From contig QNGE01000287.1 in the NCBI GenBank assembly GCA_008508345.1, forward strand, positions 62,001-126,000: a DNA stretch of 64,000 bases, read 5' to 3'. The DNA comes from Paragonimus westermani. Taxonomy: Eukaryota > Platyhelminthes > Trematoda > Plagiorchiida > Troglotrematidae. Position numbers and translations under genes: made by a program. This document shows positions 62,948-64,000 of this stretch, in pieces (the first letter of the stretch is position 1; each line of letters starts with the position of its first letter). The notes under the pieces were generated by a model that was not told the origin of the DNA, did no database searches, and saw nothing but the letters and a program-made list of their open reading frames with translations.

Positions 62948-63556
62948 ATGGCATTAACGAGCGTCGTCCAATCATACCTTCCAAAACAGGCAGGAAATGA
63001 ACTGCAACTCAACACTAATTTTGCTGTACCGCCCTACGCAAATTGCCAACCGCACAACATTCCACAAATGAATTCAGCTACCATGCTCGATTCTCCTGAA
63101 ACGACAGCAAATATGTTGCTCTCATCAACAGGTCTATCAAACGCGACATTTCTTCCGTCTTCTACTACAGTGCAAAACGGATTTATAACTCCAAATGCTA
63201 ATCTGAACGGTACGGATGCCTATCATTATGTTCAAACTTCTTTACAACCCCGGTTACTGAATGAATTCGGTCAGACTGCGCGACATCCAGCCATCGTGGG
63301 CACGTCACCACTTTTGTCAGTGGGTTCACATGCGTGTCTATTGCCTACTCCTCTATCAGTCGGTCAAGACTCGTTGAATCAGCCCAACAGACAGTTTTTG
63401 TCCACTGCCAGATCCGATGCTGAAGTCGGATCTGACGTCCCCACTTGCATGACAGACGAGAATACAAGTGCCAAAACAACTCCAACCCACACAGAACAGT
63501 CCATGTGCAATCCGCAGTCACTTGTTCTTATTGTGAGGTTGCTTATGTCCGGAAAG
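62948..63556 (+). CDS. poly(C)-binding / hnRNP-E-type KH protein, first coding exon (partial gene)
   Basis: A 203-codon exon. Residues 1-190 form a long, probably disordered region rich in Asn, Thr, Ser, Gln and Pro with no recognisable domain. Residues 191-203 read SLVLIVRLLMSGK, which matches the first strand of KH1 in poly(C)-binding proteins and Drosophila Mub (VTLTIRLxMxGK just before the EVGSIIGKKG loop). The exon stops there at AAG|GTAAGG, a consensus donor in phase 0. The frame continues 31 codons into what should be intron. The ATG is supported by an in-frame TAG two codons upstream (62942-62944). The family binds C-rich single-stranded RNA through three KH domains and acts in mRNA stability, splicing and translation. 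The N-terminal extension is much longer than the dozen or so residues before KH1 in vertebrate family members. The GXXG loop and later KH domains lie outside the window. Assignment rests on 13 residues plus the splice site. Confidence 0.6.
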
Positions 63557-63562
63557 GTAAGG
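63557..63562 (+). promoter_or_regulatory. splice donor ending the KH1-start exon
   Basis: GTAAGG follows AAG (Lys). It is the best donor in the local sequence and falls where the protein similarity stops. Confidence 0.6.
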
Positions 63563-64000
63563 GACACACTGACCGGAAGCCAACAAGTGTTTCAAATGTC
63601 TTTTACAACAAAAATAAATTGTATAAGGCGTGACCTAATTGGCTTTGTTTAGGCTACCACTAGAAGAATCTACGGAGTGGCTATGCAATCGAGACGAAAA
63701 GATGGTTCGAACGCGGTTTACAAACTTATCAGTTTAATTAGTTACCCAAGTCTGAATAGCGCTAGCGATTTGCATGTAATTGAACTATTCGAACTCCACA
63801 CATTATTCGGAATAAATTTCACATGTTTGCACACATGAGGTGCCACATTGTTACATTTTCCCATGCAATAGTGGAAAGTGTAATAAATAAAGTTTACTGG
63901 CTCATTTAGAAAATGTTGCCAAAGAAGACCTGAAAGGTCCTTTGTAAATGTTAGAACTTCCATGCATATCAAGTTCACAGAAACAAAAAGATGTCACGTC
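63563..64000. other. start of intron
   Basis: No second KH exon (GXXG loop) is readable in this stretch, so the intron probably extends past the window end. Confidence 0.5.

Noticed and set aside
1..64000. CRISPR arrays, bacterial operons, rRNA genes
   Set aside because: No regularly spaced repeats, ribosome-binding-site-linked gene rows or rRNA motifs were seen; the sequence is eukaryotic in character.

Overview
The window looks like a gene-poor stretch of a eukaryotic nuclear genome, most likely a flatworm and probably a trematode. The evidence is long AT-leaning non-coding DNA, genes broken by introns, and remnants of Penelope-like elements (PLEs), an R2-type LINE and tRNA-derived SINEs of the kind common in flukes. 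The species assignment is inference; no rRNA or mitochondrial marker is present. There is no operon structure, and most short open frames are chance.

Only one host gene can be named with reasonable confidence. At the right end (62948-63556, + strand) lies what looks like the first coding exon of a poly(C)-binding/hnRNP-E-type KH protein. It is cut by a consensus splice donor inside the first KH domain, and the rest of the gene is beyond the window. A 220-codon open frame at 27501-28163 (- strand) is longer than chance predicts but is not recognisable.

Everything else with recognisable sequence is mobile-element debris. PLE family A (CVYxF...CGxSYIGxxxR type GIY-YIG) has decayed copies at 1641-2170, 7880-9650 and 46500-47100, all on the - strand. 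PLE family B (NVIYKI...CGQHYV type GIY-YIG) has copies at 42405-43202 (+), 41722-41885 (-) and 53991-54614 (-), plus a 22-23 bp terminal scrap at 62061-62083. An R2-like C-terminal fragment is at 24285-24860 (-). One tRNA-derived SINE family has seven pieces, including a head-to-head pair at 16863-17272. Two further tRNA-like segments lie at 36432-36500 and 38854-38933.

The most striking structure is 41710-43688: two 519-bp arms in inverted orientation, 518/519 identical by eye, enclose a PLE fragment. The arm sequence appears to be the DNA flanking the PLE insertion, including its target-site repeat and the last ~33 bp of the element. This suggests an insertion coupled to fold-back duplication of its own flank. 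Hammerhead-ribozyme-like cores appear in the 3' region of family B copies, downstream of a conserved TATA-like motif, and a more complete solitary candidate lies at 32271-32345. All sequence comparisons were made by reading; none was confirmed by search or folding software.
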